Below are positions 1 to 7,510 of a stretch of 64,000 bases of DNA, in pieces. The position numbers were made by a program, and so were the translations under genes. This stretch comes from Nocardia nova (GTDB lineage: Bacteria > Actinomycetota > Actinomycetes > Mycobacteriales > Mycobacteriaceae). Every line of letters begins with the position of its first letter. Position 1 is the stretch's first letter. The notes under the pieces were generated by a model that made no database searches, was not told the origin of the DNA, and saw only the letters and a program-made list of their open reading frames with translations. The DNA lies in contig NZ_PSZE01000001.1 in the NCBI RefSeq assembly GCF_002933465.1, positions 248,001 to 312,000 of the forward strand, in the 5' to 3' direction.

Positions 1-331
1 TGCGGGTCATCAACCCGCGGCCGCGCATCGCGTCGCTGAGCCAGAATCCGATCTCCGCGGCCCCGGGCTGCGGGCCGGCGTCGAGGCCGACCATGCCGGC
101 CACCGGCCCGTCCGCTGCCGTGCGCACGGCCCAGACCGGACTGTCGGCCGCCCACCCGGGCGCGACGATATCGGTCAGGAAACCCACCGCCTCGGCGCGC
201 CGATACGGCACCGGCACCGTCGTCCACTCCGGTATCGACGGCTGCCGGCAGCACGCGACGATCGCGTCGATATCGGCCTCGACCGGGCGCGACAACCACA
301 CCGTCCCGTCGGTCAGTACACAGTCCTCCAC
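1..331 (-). CDS. GNAT-family N-acetyltransferase, 3' end cut by window
   Basis: The minus strand encodes about 110 residues running off the left edge. They contain the GNAT/RimJ-like pattern EIGFWLSDAMRGRGLMTR, whose RGRG is the acetyl-CoA pyrophosphate loop, preceded by a V-W-A-V-R beta strand and PVAGMVGLD. This points to an acetyl-CoA dependent N-acetyltransferase of unknown substrate. GTG at 331 is the likeliest start, giving VEDCVLTDGTVWLSRP; the C-terminal half is missing. It is divergent from the sigma factor gene 66 bp away. Family assignment is solid, substrate unknown. Confidence 0.75.
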   Translation of the reverse strand, partial: MEDCVLTDGTVWLSRPVEADIDAIVACCRQPSIPEWTTVPVPYRRAEAVGFLTDIVAPGWAADSPVWAVRTAADGPVAGMVGLDAGPQPGAAEIGFWLSDAMRGRGLMTR

Positions 332-397
332 CGCTTCATGCTGACACGCAACCCAGCGATGGCCCAGCGGATTTCCGGCGACCGTAGAATCGGACCA

Positions 398-1339
398 ATG
401 GTTGCCGCGTTGCTCGCCGATTTGTTCGAATCTCATCGGGCGCATCTGCTCTCGGTGGGCTATCGGCTGACCGGCAGCGTGGCCGACGCCGAGGACGCGG
501 TGCAGGAGAGCTGGCTGCGGCTGGCCACCACCCATCAGTCCGAGATCGAGGACCTGCGCGCCTGGCTGACGACCGTGGTCAGCCGGATCTGCCTGGATCG
601 GCTGCGCAGCGCCGCTCTCCGGCGGGAAAGCTATGTGGGACAATGGCTTCCGGAGCCGATCGTCACCGGCGTGACGCCCTCGAATTTGCCGGATCCGCTG
701 GAATCGGTCGTGCGCAAACAGGATTGCCGGTTCGCCGCGCTGGTAGTCCTCGACACCCTGACGCCGCCGCAGCGGGTGGCCTTCGTGCTGCACGACGGGT
801 TCTCGGTGCCGTTCGACGAGATCGCCGAACTGCTCGAGGTGACGCCGGAGGCGGCCCGGCAGCTCGCGGTCCGGGCCCGGAAATCACTGGCCGCGGCCCC
901 GGAACCGGTATCGGACACCGAACATGTGGCTGCCGTCCAGCGACTGCTCGAGGCGCTGTATTCCGGCGATGTGGCCGCCGTCGTCGCGGCCCTGCATCCC
1001 GATTCGGTGTTCATCGGCGATACCGGCGGCACCGCGAAGACGGCGGCGCGGACCATCGTCGGCGCGGACAAGATCGCGCGGTTCGTCCTCGGACTCATCC
1101 GGATGTATCAGGTGGAACAGGCCGAACTCTCGCCCACGGATTCCCATCGATTCGAATTCGTCGGCGTCAACGGCCAACTCGGGTTGCTGTTGCATGAGCG
1201 CGCCCCGCGCAACGGTGCGCCGGGATCACCCCCGCGCGTGGTCGGCTTCACCGTCCGCGACGGACTGGTCTGGGGCACTTACGATGTCGCCAATCCCGCG
1301 AAGCTCGGCGGCATTCGTCCACCCCGAGATCCGGCGTAG
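398..1339 (+). CDS. sigJ: ECF41-type sigma factor (SigJ-like) with C-terminal SnoaL domain
   Basis: The 313-residue protein has sigma region 2 (about residues 5-75, with LTGSVADAEDAVQESWLR), region 4 (about 120-170, PPQRVAFVLHDGFSVPFDE) and a SnoaL/NTF2-like C-terminal domain (about 180-300). The linker motif WLPEP and a C-terminal NPAKL (NPDKL-like) are hallmarks of the ECF41 group, whose C-terminal domain tunes activity in place of an anti-sigma factor. ATG at 398 is chosen because TAGAAT at 385-390 sits 7 nt upstream, the leaderless arrangement; an in-frame ATG at 338 adds 20 unconvincing residues. M. tuberculosis SigJ has this architecture. An ECF41-like promoter lies 3.3 kb away before an AhpD-like gene. 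Confidence 0.9.
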   Translation: MVAALLADLFESHRAHLLSVGYRLTGSVADAEDAVQESWLRLATTHQSEIEDLRAWLTTVVSRICLDRLRSAALRRESYVGQWLPEPIVTGVTPSNLPDPLESVVRKQDCRFAALVVLDTLTPPQRVAFVLHDGFSVPFDEIAELLEVTPEAARQLAVRARKSLAAAPEPVSDTEHVAAVQRLLEALYSGDVAAVVAALHPDSVFIGDTGGTAKTAARTIVGADKIARFVLGLIRMYQVEQAELSPTDSHRFEFVGVNGQLGLLLHERAPRNGAPGSPPRVVGFTVRDGLVWGTYDVANPAKLGGIRPPRDPA

Positions 1340-1511
1340 CCGCCGGAACGCATCGCGCGTCCCGGCGGCTCGACCTCCTTCTTCCCCTGGGGGAACCCAC
1401 ACCACGACAGGGTCGTCACTGCTGTATCGACGGACTACGGAGTGGACGAACCGGTCCACATGTCCGGGGTGTGCGCCGCGGGCACGACGGCGGTATCGCT
1501 ACGTTGGGACC

Positions 1512-2681
1512 ATGTCAGCCATCCCCACCGTCGCCCGCCTGCGCCCGTTCCGCGCCACGATCTTCGCGGAGATGACCGAGCTGGCCGTGCGCCACGACGC
1601 GGTCAACCTCGGCCAGGGATTCCCCGATTCGGACGGCCCGGCCGCGATGCTGGAGGTGGCCCGCACCGCCATCGCCGACGGGCTGAACCAGTACCCACCC
1701 GGGCGCGGAATGCCCGTGCTGCGTCGGGCGATCGCGGCGGACCGGAAGCGCCGCTACGGGGTGGACTACGACGTCGAATCGCAGGTCGTGGTCACCGTAG
1801 GCGCTACCGAGGCGATCGCGGCGGCGGTACTCGGCCTGGTGGAGGCCGACGAGGAGGTGGTGCTGATCGAGCCGTACTACGACTCCTACGCCGCGGTGGT
1901 CGCCCTGGCCGGCGCCTCCCGCCGCACCGCGCGGCTGGTGCCGGACGGCAACGGATTCGTCCTCGATCTGGACAGCCTGCGCGCGGCGATCACGCCGAAA
2001 ACCCGTATGTTGCTGCTGAATTCGCCGCACAACCCCACCGGCGCGATCCTGCCCCGAGCCGACCTGGAGGCGATCGCGGAACTGGCCCGCGAGCGCGACC
2101 TGATCGTGGTCTCCGACGAGGTGTACGAACATCTCGTCTACGACGGCAACACCCACATCAGCATCTCGACGCTGCCCGGGATGTTCGAACGCACGATCGT
2201 GATCTCCAGTGCGGCGAAGACTTTCAGCGTCACCGGCTGGAAGATCGGCTGGGCATGCGGCCCGGCGGCACTGATCGACGGGTTGCTGGCCGCCAAGCAG
2301 TTCATGAGCTTCGTCGGCGGCGGACCGTTCCAGCCCGCGGTCGCCTACGCGCTCGAACACGAGCAGCAGTGGGTCGCCGATCTCCGTAACAGCCTGTCCG
2401 ACAAGCGAATTCGCCTATCGGAGGCGCTGGCCGACGCCGGCTTCCTGGTCAAGCGCAGCGATGCGACCTATTTCGTCTGCGCCGACATCAGCCCGCTGAG
2501 CAACGCCGACGCATTGGTTTTCTGCCGGGAGCTGCCGCAGCGCCTCGGCGTCGTCGCGGTCCCGATCGAAGTGTTCGCCGACGACCGCGACTCGTGGAAC
2601 CGCCTGGTGCGCTTCGCATTCTGCAAGCGGGACAACACACTCGACGAGGCGGTCCGCCGTCTGCACGCGGCCCACGTGTGA
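1512..2681 (+). CDS. dapC: PLP-dependent class I/II aminotransferase (DapC-like)
   Basis: A 389-residue fold-type I aminotransferase. It shows VNLGQGFPDSDGP near residue 30, the NPTG motif in NSPHNPTGAI, the SDEVYEHLVYD strand, and the PLP lysine in SSAAKTFSVTGWKIGWACG. The sequence closely resembles M. tuberculosis Rv0858c (DapC, N-succinyldiaminopimelate aminotransferase of lysine/meso-DAP synthesis). Enzymes of this subgroup can also act on methionine or kynurenine, so the substrate is inferred. ATG 1512 follows TACGTT with a 6-nt gap, suggesting a leaderless start. The gene converges on the DAHP synthase across a strong hairpin. Confidence 0.85.
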   Translation: MSAIPTVARLRPFRATIFAEMTELAVRHDAVNLGQGFPDSDGPAAMLEVARTAIADGLNQYPPGRGMPVLRRAIAADRKRRYGVDYDVESQVVVTVGATEAIAAAVLGLVEADEEVVLIEPYYDSYAAVVALAGASRRTARLVPDGNGFVLDLDSLRAAITPKTRMLLLNSPHNPTGAILPRADLEAIAELARERDLIVVSDEVYEHLVYDGNTHISISTLPGMFERTIVISSAAKTFSVTGWKIGWACGPAALIDGLLAAKQFMSFVGGGPFQPAVAYALEHEQQWVADLRNSLSDKRIRLSEALADAGFLVKRSDATYFVCADISPLSNADALVFCRELPQRLGVVAVPIEVFADDRDSWNRLVRFAFCKRDNTLDEAVRRLHAAHV

Positions 2682-2701
2682 TCGGCGCGGCGCACGATCG
2701 A

Positions 2702-2741
2702 GCGGTCACCTTCGCCCCGAGCCGCGGACGAAGGTGACCGC
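2702..2741. terminator. Bidirectional terminator hairpin between dapC and aroF
   Basis: A 13-bp perfect stem (GCGGTCACCTTCG pairing with CGAAGGTGACCGC) encloses a 14-nt loop between the two convergent stop codons. There is no U-run, as is common for actinobacterial terminators. Confidence 0.7.
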
Positions 2742-2750
2742 AATCGTGTC

Positions 2751-3839
2751 TCAGCCGCGGCGGCGGGCCACCGCGTCGGCGAGGCGGTCCAGCTGCGCCG
2801 CCGTGGTCTCCCAGTCCAGGCAGGCGTCGGTGATGGACTGGCCGTAGGTCAGATCGCCGGCGTGGCCGAGGGTGAGGTCCTGGCGACCGGCCACCAGGAA
2901 GCTCTCCATCATCACACCCACTACCGCGCGGTCACCGGCGGCGATGCGCTCGGCGACATCGGTGACCACGTCGACCTGCTTGTTGTGGTCCTTGTTGCTG
3001 TTGCCGTGGCTGGCGTCGACGACCACCCGCTGCGGCAGTTCGGCCTTCTCCAGGCGCAGGCAGGCCTCGGCGACGGAGGCGGCGTCGTAGTTCGTGCCGG
3101 CGCTCCCGCCGCGCAAGATCACGTGGCAGTCGGGGTTGCCGCTGGTGCGGATGAGCGCCGAGCGACCGTCGAGGTCGGTGCCGGGGAAGACGTGGCTGGC
3201 CCCGGCCGCGCGTACCCCGTCCACGGCCACCTGTACATCGCCGTCGGTGCCGTTCTTGATCCCGACCGGCATCGACAGCGCACTGGAGAGCTGCCGGTGC
3301 ACCTGGCTGGCCGCGGTGCGCGCGCCGATCGCACCGTAGGAGACCAGATCCGCGATGTACTGCGGCGTGATCGGATCGAGGAATTCGCAGGCCACCGGCA
3401 GGCCGAGACCGGTGATGTCGACCAGCAGCCGCCGTCCCAGTCCGAGACCGGTGTTGACGTCGAACGAACCGTCCAGATGCGGATCGTTGATCAGGCCCTT
3501 CCACCCGAGGGTGGTCCGCGGCTTTTCGAAGTAGACGCGCATCACGATGTGCAGGCGATCGGAGAGTTCGGCGCTCTTGGCGGCCAGGCGGCGCGCGTAG
3601 TCGAGGGCGGCCTCGGGGTCGTGCACCGAACACGGGCCGACGACGACCATCAGGCGGTCGCCGACGCCGTCGAGGACTTCCACGGTGGCGGCCCGACCGG
3701 CCCGCACGGTGTCGGCGAGCGCGTCGTCGATCGGATGCTCGCGGCGAACCTCGGCGGGCGAGAGCAGGGGGCTGATACTCAGCGTGCGCTGATCGTCGAG
3801 GTCACTGTGTGAGGCATCGACATCGGCTGCGGTGGTCAT
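2751..3839 (-). CDS. aroF: 3-deoxy-7-phosphoheptulonate synthase, type I (DAHP synthase)
   Basis: The 362-residue protein is a type I (AroF/G/H class) DAHP synthase, condensing PEP and erythrose 4-phosphate in the first step of the shikimate pathway. Diagnostic segments are VVGPCSVHDPEAALDYA, MRVYFEKPRTTLGWKG, DPHLDGSF, GARTAASQVHRQ, PVGIKNGTDG and DASHGNSNKDHNKQ, which supply PEP, sugar-phosphate and metal ligands. Mycobacteria rely on the unrelated type II enzyme, so type I is notable here. The ATG has AAAAGGA upstream. Transcription passes a 21-codon aromatic leader peptide and competing hairpins at 3864-3985, indicating attenuation by charged aromatic tRNAs. Confidence 0.93.
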   Translation of the reverse strand: MTTAADVDASHSDLDDQRTLSISPLLSPAEVRREHPIDDALADTVRAGRAATVEVLDGVGDRLMVVVGPCSVHDPEAALDYARRLAAKSAELSDRLHIVMRVYFEKPRTTLGWKGLINDPHLDGSFDVNTGLGLGRRLLVDITGLGLPVACEFLDPITPQYIADLVSYGAIGARTAASQVHRQLSSALSMPVGIKNGTDGDVQVAVDGVRAAGASHVFPGTDLDGRSALIRTSGNPDCHVILRGGSAGTNYDAASVAEACLRLEKAELPQRVVVDASHGNSNKDHNKQVDVVTDVAERIAAGDRAVVGVMMESFLVAGRQDLTLGHAGDLTYGQSITDACLDWETTAAQLDRLADAVARRRG

Positions 3840-3863
3840 GATGGGTTCCTTTTCTCAGGCCGA

Positions 3864-3947
3864 CCCACCGAACGAGATCCCGTGGAGCCGGTCTGCGGTC
3901 CGGCTCGGGGTGGGAGAGGTCAGCGCGGGTCACCGACCGACCCACCC
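3864..3947 (-). promoter_or_regulatory. Candidate aroF attenuator: mutually exclusive RNA pairings
   Basis: On the minus strand, GGGTGGG inside the leader ORF (3941-3947) can pair with CCCACCCC (3907-3914), which can instead pair with CGGTGGG (3864-3870) just before the aroF ribosome binding site. Between them lies a perfect hairpin, GAGCCGG with CCGGCTC (3885-3906). Alternative pairing downstream of an aromatic-rich leader is the layout expected of ribosome-mediated attenuation. The pairings are seen; the switching is inferred. Confidence 0.6.
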
Positions 3948-3985
3948 AGGGCCGGCTTGGTAAACCAGAAATACGCGCGCTGCAC
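3920..3985 (-). CDS. Leaderless aromatic leader peptide (Tyr-Phe-Trp-Phe) upstream of aroF
   Basis: A GTG-started 21-codon ORF with codons 5-8 reading Tyr-Phe-Trp-Phe (UAU UUC UGG UUU), so all three aromatic amino acids occur in one run. TACAGT at 3993-3998 lies exactly 7 nt upstream of GTG, so the transcript probably starts at the start codon. The peptide ends 80 nt before the aroF start. An analogous leader (aroR) before aroF is known in Corynebacterium glutamicum. The ORF is too short for homology, but composition, promoter placement and downstream hairpins agree. Confidence 0.8.
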   Translation of the reverse strand: MQRAYFWFTKPALGGSVGDPR

Positions 3986-4126
3986 GAGGGCGACTGTACC
4001 AGGGGCGCGGCGCGGGTGGATTCGGCCGGGCAGGCGAACGTGACGGTCCCCACAGACTCGGTACCCGCGACGGGGCCCGGCCGGGATCGAACCATCCTGT
4101 GCCGGGCCCGAATTCGCGTGCGGCGG

Positions 4127-4597
4127 TCAGAACATGCCGGGCTCGTAGGTGCCCGCCGGAGTGCCGGCGATGACGTTGAGCCGGTTGTAGGCGTTGATCA
4201 GCGCGATGAGCGAGATCAGGGCGCCGATCTGCTCGTCGTCGTAGTGCTTGCGCACCTGCTGCCAGGTCTCCTCGCTGATGCCGCGGTGGACATCGGCGAG
4301 GCGGGTGCCTTCCTCGGTCAGCGCGAGCGCGGCCCGCTCGGCGTCGGTGAACATGATCGCCTCTCGCCACGCGGCGACCAGGTTGAGCCGCACCGAGGTC
4401 TCGCCCGCGGCGGCCGCATCCTTGGAGTGCATATCGGTGCAGTAGCCGCACCCGTTGATCTGGCTGGCGCGCAGCTTGACCAATTCCTGCGTCGCCTTGG
4501 GCAGCGGCGAGTTGTCCACGACCTGGCCGGCGTTACCGATCCGCTTGACGAACTTGGCCGCGATCTCGTTGGTGAACAGAGCGAAACGGGGTTCCAT
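4127..4597 (-). CDS. AhpD-like / carboxymuconolactone decarboxylase family protein
   Basis: The 156-residue protein carries the AhpD-like redox motif CGYCTDMHSKDAAAAG (CxxC followed by His three residues on) within an all-alpha CMD domain, and ends in ALINAYNRLNVIAG, typical of this family of small alkylhydroperoxidase-like proteins. ATG at 4597 is preferred over one 18 nt earlier because AGGAGG lies 6 nt before it. The promoter region holds TGTCACA-N17-CGTC, the ECF41 sigma consensus. ECF41 sigma genes typically neighbour a CMD, oxidoreductase or epimerase gene; here the sigma gene is 3 kb off and an SDR gene is adjacent. Likely oxidative-stress related (inference). Confidence 0.88.
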   Translation of the reverse strand: MEPRFALFTNEIAAKFVKRIGNAGQVVDNSPLPKATQELVKLRASQINGCGYCTDMHSKDAAAAGETSVRLNLVAAWREAIMFTDAERAALALTEEGTRLADVHRGISEETWQQVRKHYDDEQIGALISLIALINAYNRLNVIAGTPAGTYEPGMF

Positions 4598-4651
4598 GAC
4601 CATCCTCCTGCGCACAGTGAGCCGCGCTTCGCGGCGTCGCTACACAGAGAT

Positions 4652-4679
4652 GACGGCGCGGCACCCACCTGGTGTGACA
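4652..4679 (-). promoter_or_regulatory. Candidate ECF41 promoter of the AhpD-like gene
   Basis: The minus strand reads TGTCACA (4673-4679), a 17-nt spacer, then CGTC (4652-4655), about 55 nt before the AhpD-like start. TGTCACA/CGTC is the described ECF41 -35/-10 pair. The sigma factor gene at 398-1339 would be its reader. Confidence 0.65.
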
Positions 4680-4718
4680 TCTGCAGAAGTGATACCGATC
4701 ACGCCGATCCGCACCGGC

Positions 4719-5600
4719 TCAGCGGCGGGTGAACGAGTAGGTCACGTCGGTGAGTTGTTCGGACAGGTCCCAGAGGCGCCGCGCGGTGACCTCGTCGCGG
4801 GAGGCGGCCGAGGAGCCGCAGCGCTCGGGGTAACCACGCAGGCCGCCGAGGTGGGTCGGGCCGTAGAACGCGCCGGGTTCGACCTTCGCAGTGGCGGCGT
4901 AAAGGCTTGGCAGGGCGCCCATTTCGGCCGACTGAGCGAGAATCCGGTTGCCCAGGGCCATGATCGCGTCCAGGAACGACTCGGTATGCGATTGCAGTTC
5001 GGTGCTGGCGTAGCCGGGATGGGCCGCGACCGAGACCTTCGGCGAACCGGCCGCGGACAGGCGGCGCTGGAGTTCGTAGGCGAACATCAGATTCGCCAGT
5101 TTCGACTGACCGTAGGCGCGCCAGCGCTCGTAGCGCCGATGCTGGTAGTTCGGATCGGCGAGGTCGATGCGGCCGATCACATGGGCACCGCTGGATACCG
5201 TGACGACGCGGTCGGAGATCTTGTCGAGCAGCAGTCCGGTCAGCGCGAAATGGCCGAGATGGTTGGTCCCGAACTGCATTTCGAAGCCGTCGGCGGTGCG
5301 GCGCAGCGGCAGGGCCATCACGCCGGCGTTGTTGATCAGCACATCGGCGCCCTCGATCGTGCGCGCGAATTCGCGGATCGAGGCCAGGTCGGCCAGGTCG
5401 AGCCGGCGTACCTGCACCCGCTCGCCGATGGTGTCGGCGACCGCACGGGCCTTCACCTCGTCGCGGCAGGCCATGATCACCTGCGCACCGGCCTGCGCCA
5501 GAGCCCTGGTGGTTGCCGCGCCCAGTCCGCTGTTCGCGCCGGTCACGATGATCGTGCGCCCGCTCTGGTCCGGAATATCGGAGATGTTCCAACCGCTCAC
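4719..5600 (-). CDS. Short-chain dehydrogenase/reductase
   Basis: A 293-residue classical-type SDR. The NAD(P) glycine motif TGANSGLG is near residue 20, the structural NNAGVM motif near 90, a catalytic Ser in VVTVSSGAH and the catalytic pair YGQSK near 170. It resembles the retinol-dehydrogenase/oxidoreductase subgroup widespread in actinobacteria; the substrate is unknown. TAGACT at 5608-5613 lies 7 nt before GTG 5600, so that start is preferred to GTG 5606. It reads in the same direction as the AhpD-like gene but has its own promoter. Confidence 0.88.
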   Translation of the reverse strand: MSGWNISDIPDQSGRTIIVTGANSGLGAATTRALAQAGAQVIMACRDEVKARAVADTIGERVQVRRLDLADLASIREFARTIEGADVLINNAGVMALPLRRTADGFEMQFGTNHLGHFALTGLLLDKISDRVVTVSSGAHVIGRIDLADPNYQHRRYERWRAYGQSKLANLMFAYELQRRLSAAGSPKVSVAAHPGYASTELQSHTESFLDAIMALGNRILAQSAEMGALPSLYAATAKVEPGAFYGPTHLGGLRGYPERCGSSAASRDEVTARRLWDLSEQLTDVTYSFTRR

Positions 5601-5701
5601 CCGCACGAGTCTAGGCGGGCACCGGCCGCCACGCGCTGTTGTCGCCGAGCCGGGCCGTGGCGTTTCGGGTCACCCGCGACGCGACCCGAGCTCTCTCTAA
5701 T

Positions 5702-5720
5702 GTAGGGTTGCCTAACCTAT
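5702..5720. promoter_or_regulatory. IdeR/DtxR-like iron box upstream of the salicylate-AMP ligase gene
   Basis: The 19-mer GTAGGGTTGCCTAACCTAT matches the IdeR/DtxR consensus (TTAGGTTAGGCTAACCTAA) at about 14 of 19 positions, 46 bp before the ligase start. It implies iron repression of siderophore starter-unit activation. Confidence 0.7.
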
Positions 5721-5766
5721 CTGAGGCAGCTCGACACTGCGCAGCTCGACCCGTGAGGCGATACCC

Positions 5767-7413
5767 GTGACTTCGATATCCCCCGCCCAGCAGGACCTGC
5801 TCGACGGTTTCGTACCGTTTCCGGCCGAACTCGCCGACAGCTACCGAGCCGCGGGCTACTGGCGCGGCGAACCGCTGGGCGACCTGCTGCGCGACGCCGC
5901 CCGCCGCGGGCCCCGGCGTCCCGCCCTGCACACCGACAGCGGGCCGATCGACTATGCCGAACTCGATCGCCGCGCCGATCGCACGGCCCACGGGCTGCTC
6001 GCCTCCGGACTCGAGCCCGGCGACCGCGTGGTGGTTCAACTGCCCAATGTGACCGAATTCGTGGAGGTGCTGTTCGGGCTGCTGCGCGCCGGAATCGTGC
6101 CCGTACTGGCCCTGCCGGCGCATCGGCAGGCCGAGATCGAACATCTGACCCGCCTGTCGGGCGCTACCGGCTACATCGTGGCCGACACGGTCGGCGACTT
6201 CGACTACCGCGAGCTGGCGGCCGCGGTGGCCGCGCGGGTGCCGTCGTTGCGCACGATCTTCGTGCTCGGCGATCCCGGCGCTTACGTCGATCTGAGAACG
6301 GTAGCGCGCGAAGGAGATTCGCTGCCGGAAGTCGACGCGTCCGGTATCGCGGTGATGCTCGTTTCCGGCGGCACCACCGGCCTGCCGAAACTCATCGCCC
6401 GCACTCACGACGACTACCACTACAACGCCCGGGCCAGCGCCGAGGTCTGCGCGTTGACCTGCGACGACGTGTACATGGCGACGCTGCCCGCCGCACACAA
6501 CTTCCCGCTCTCCTGCCCGGGCATTCTGGGCACTGTCGCCGCGGGCGCGTCGGTCGTCATGCTGGCCGATCCGAGCCCGGAGAACGCGTTCGCGACCATC
6601 GAACGGCACGGCGTCACCGTGACGGCGGTGGTGCCGCCGCTGGCCCAATTGTGGTGTGCCGCGGTGGAATGGGAGGAGGCCGACCTGTCCAGCCTGCGGC
6701 TGCTGCAGGTCGGCGGCGCGAAACTGGCCGAGGTCAATGCCCGCGAGGTGACTCCGGCCCTGGGCGCGACACTGCAGCAGGTGTTCGGCATGGCCGAGGG
6801 ACTGATCAACTACACCCGCCTCGACGATGCCGAGGAAACGATTCTGATCTCCCAGGGCCGCCCGCTCTCCCCTGCCGACGAGGTCCGCGTGGTCGACGGC
6901 GAGGGTAACGACGTCGCGCCCGGCGAGGAGGGCGAACTGCTGACCCGCGGCCCGTACACCATTCGCGGCTATTACCGTGCGCCGGAGCACAATTCCCGCG
7001 CCATCACCCCCGACGGCTACTACCGCAGCGGTGATCTGGTGCGGCAACTGCCGAGCGGGCATCTGATCGTCTCGGGCCGGATCAAGGATGTGATCAACCG
7101 CGGCGGCGAGAACGTATCCTGCGACGAACTCGAGGAACACCTGCTCGCCCACCCAGCGGTCCGTCACGCGGCCGCGGTCGGCCTGCCGGACGCGGCCCTC
7201 GGCGAAAAGGTCTGTGCCGTCTTGGTGATCGACGGCGAGATGCCGAGCCTGGTCGAGATCAAGAAGTTCCTCACCACTCGCGGCCTGGCGACCTACAAAC
7301 TCCCCGACCTTCTCGAACGAGCTGACGCGCTGCCGTTCACCGCCGTGGGCAAGATCGACAAGAAGGCTCTGCGGGCCCGCTACGACACGCAGACCGCGAC
7401 CGCGCCGAACTGA
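5767..7413 (+). CDS. nbtT: Salicylate/2,3-dihydroxybenzoate-AMP ligase (MbtA/NbtT/EntE family)
   Basis: The 548-residue adenylate-forming enzyme would activate an aryl acid as its AMP ester and load it on an aryl-carrier domain during siderophore synthesis. Visible motifs are the A3 P-loop SGGTTGLPKLIARTH, LQQVFGMAEGLINYTRLDD, YRSGDLV, GRIKDVINRGGENVSCDELE and the terminal lysine motif TAVGKIDKKALR. LPAAHNFPLSCPG is typical of DHB/salicylate ligases. Salicylate is preferred because a salicylate synthase gene converges on it 97 bp downstream. In N. farcinica, from memory, nbtS and nbtT also lie apart from the main nocobactin cluster. GTG start; an IdeR-like box is upstream. Confidence 0.88.
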   Translation: MTSISPAQQDLLDGFVPFPAELADSYRAAGYWRGEPLGDLLRDAARRGPRRPALHTDSGPIDYAELDRRADRTAHGLLASGLEPGDRVVVQLPNVTEFVEVLFGLLRAGIVPVLALPAHRQAEIEHLTRLSGATGYIVADTVGDFDYRELAAAVAARVPSLRTIFVLGDPGAYVDLRTVAREGDSLPEVDASGIAVMLVSGGTTGLPKLIARTHDDYHYNARASAEVCALTCDDVYMATLPAAHNFPLSCPGILGTVAAGASVVMLADPSPENAFATIERHGVTVTAVVPPLAQLWCAAVEWEEADLSSLRLLQVGGAKLAEVNAREVTPALGATLQQVFGMAEGLINYTRLDDAEETILISQGRPLSPADEVRVVDGEGNDVAPGEEGELLTRGPYTIRGYYRAPEHNSRAITPDGYYRSGDLVRQLPSGHLIVSGRIKDVINRGGENVSCDELEEHLLAHPAVRHAAAVGLPDAALGEKVCAVLVIDGEMPSLVEIKKFLTTRGLATYKLPDLLERADALPFTAVGKIDKKALRARYDTQTATAPN

Positions 7414-7481
7414 GCCTCGCCGCCCTCCCGCGTCCTCCGGTCGAACCGCCTCCCGGCGAACGGCCACCCGGTACGAGAACA

Positions 7482-7503
7482 CCCGGCGGGAACTTCCGCC
7501 GGG
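7482..7503. terminator. Hairpin between convergent nbtT and nbtS
   Basis: CCCGGCGG pairs with CCGCCGGG around a 6-nt loop between two convergent stop codons; probably a shared terminator. Confidence 0.6.
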
Positions 7504-7510
7504 CTCGCTC

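Noticed and set aside
5611..7482. A 623-codon open frame antisense to the salicylate-AMP ligase gene
   Set aside because: It is the high-GC shadow of a gene with all adenylation motifs on the other strand; its translation is Arg/Gly/Gln-rich with no domain.
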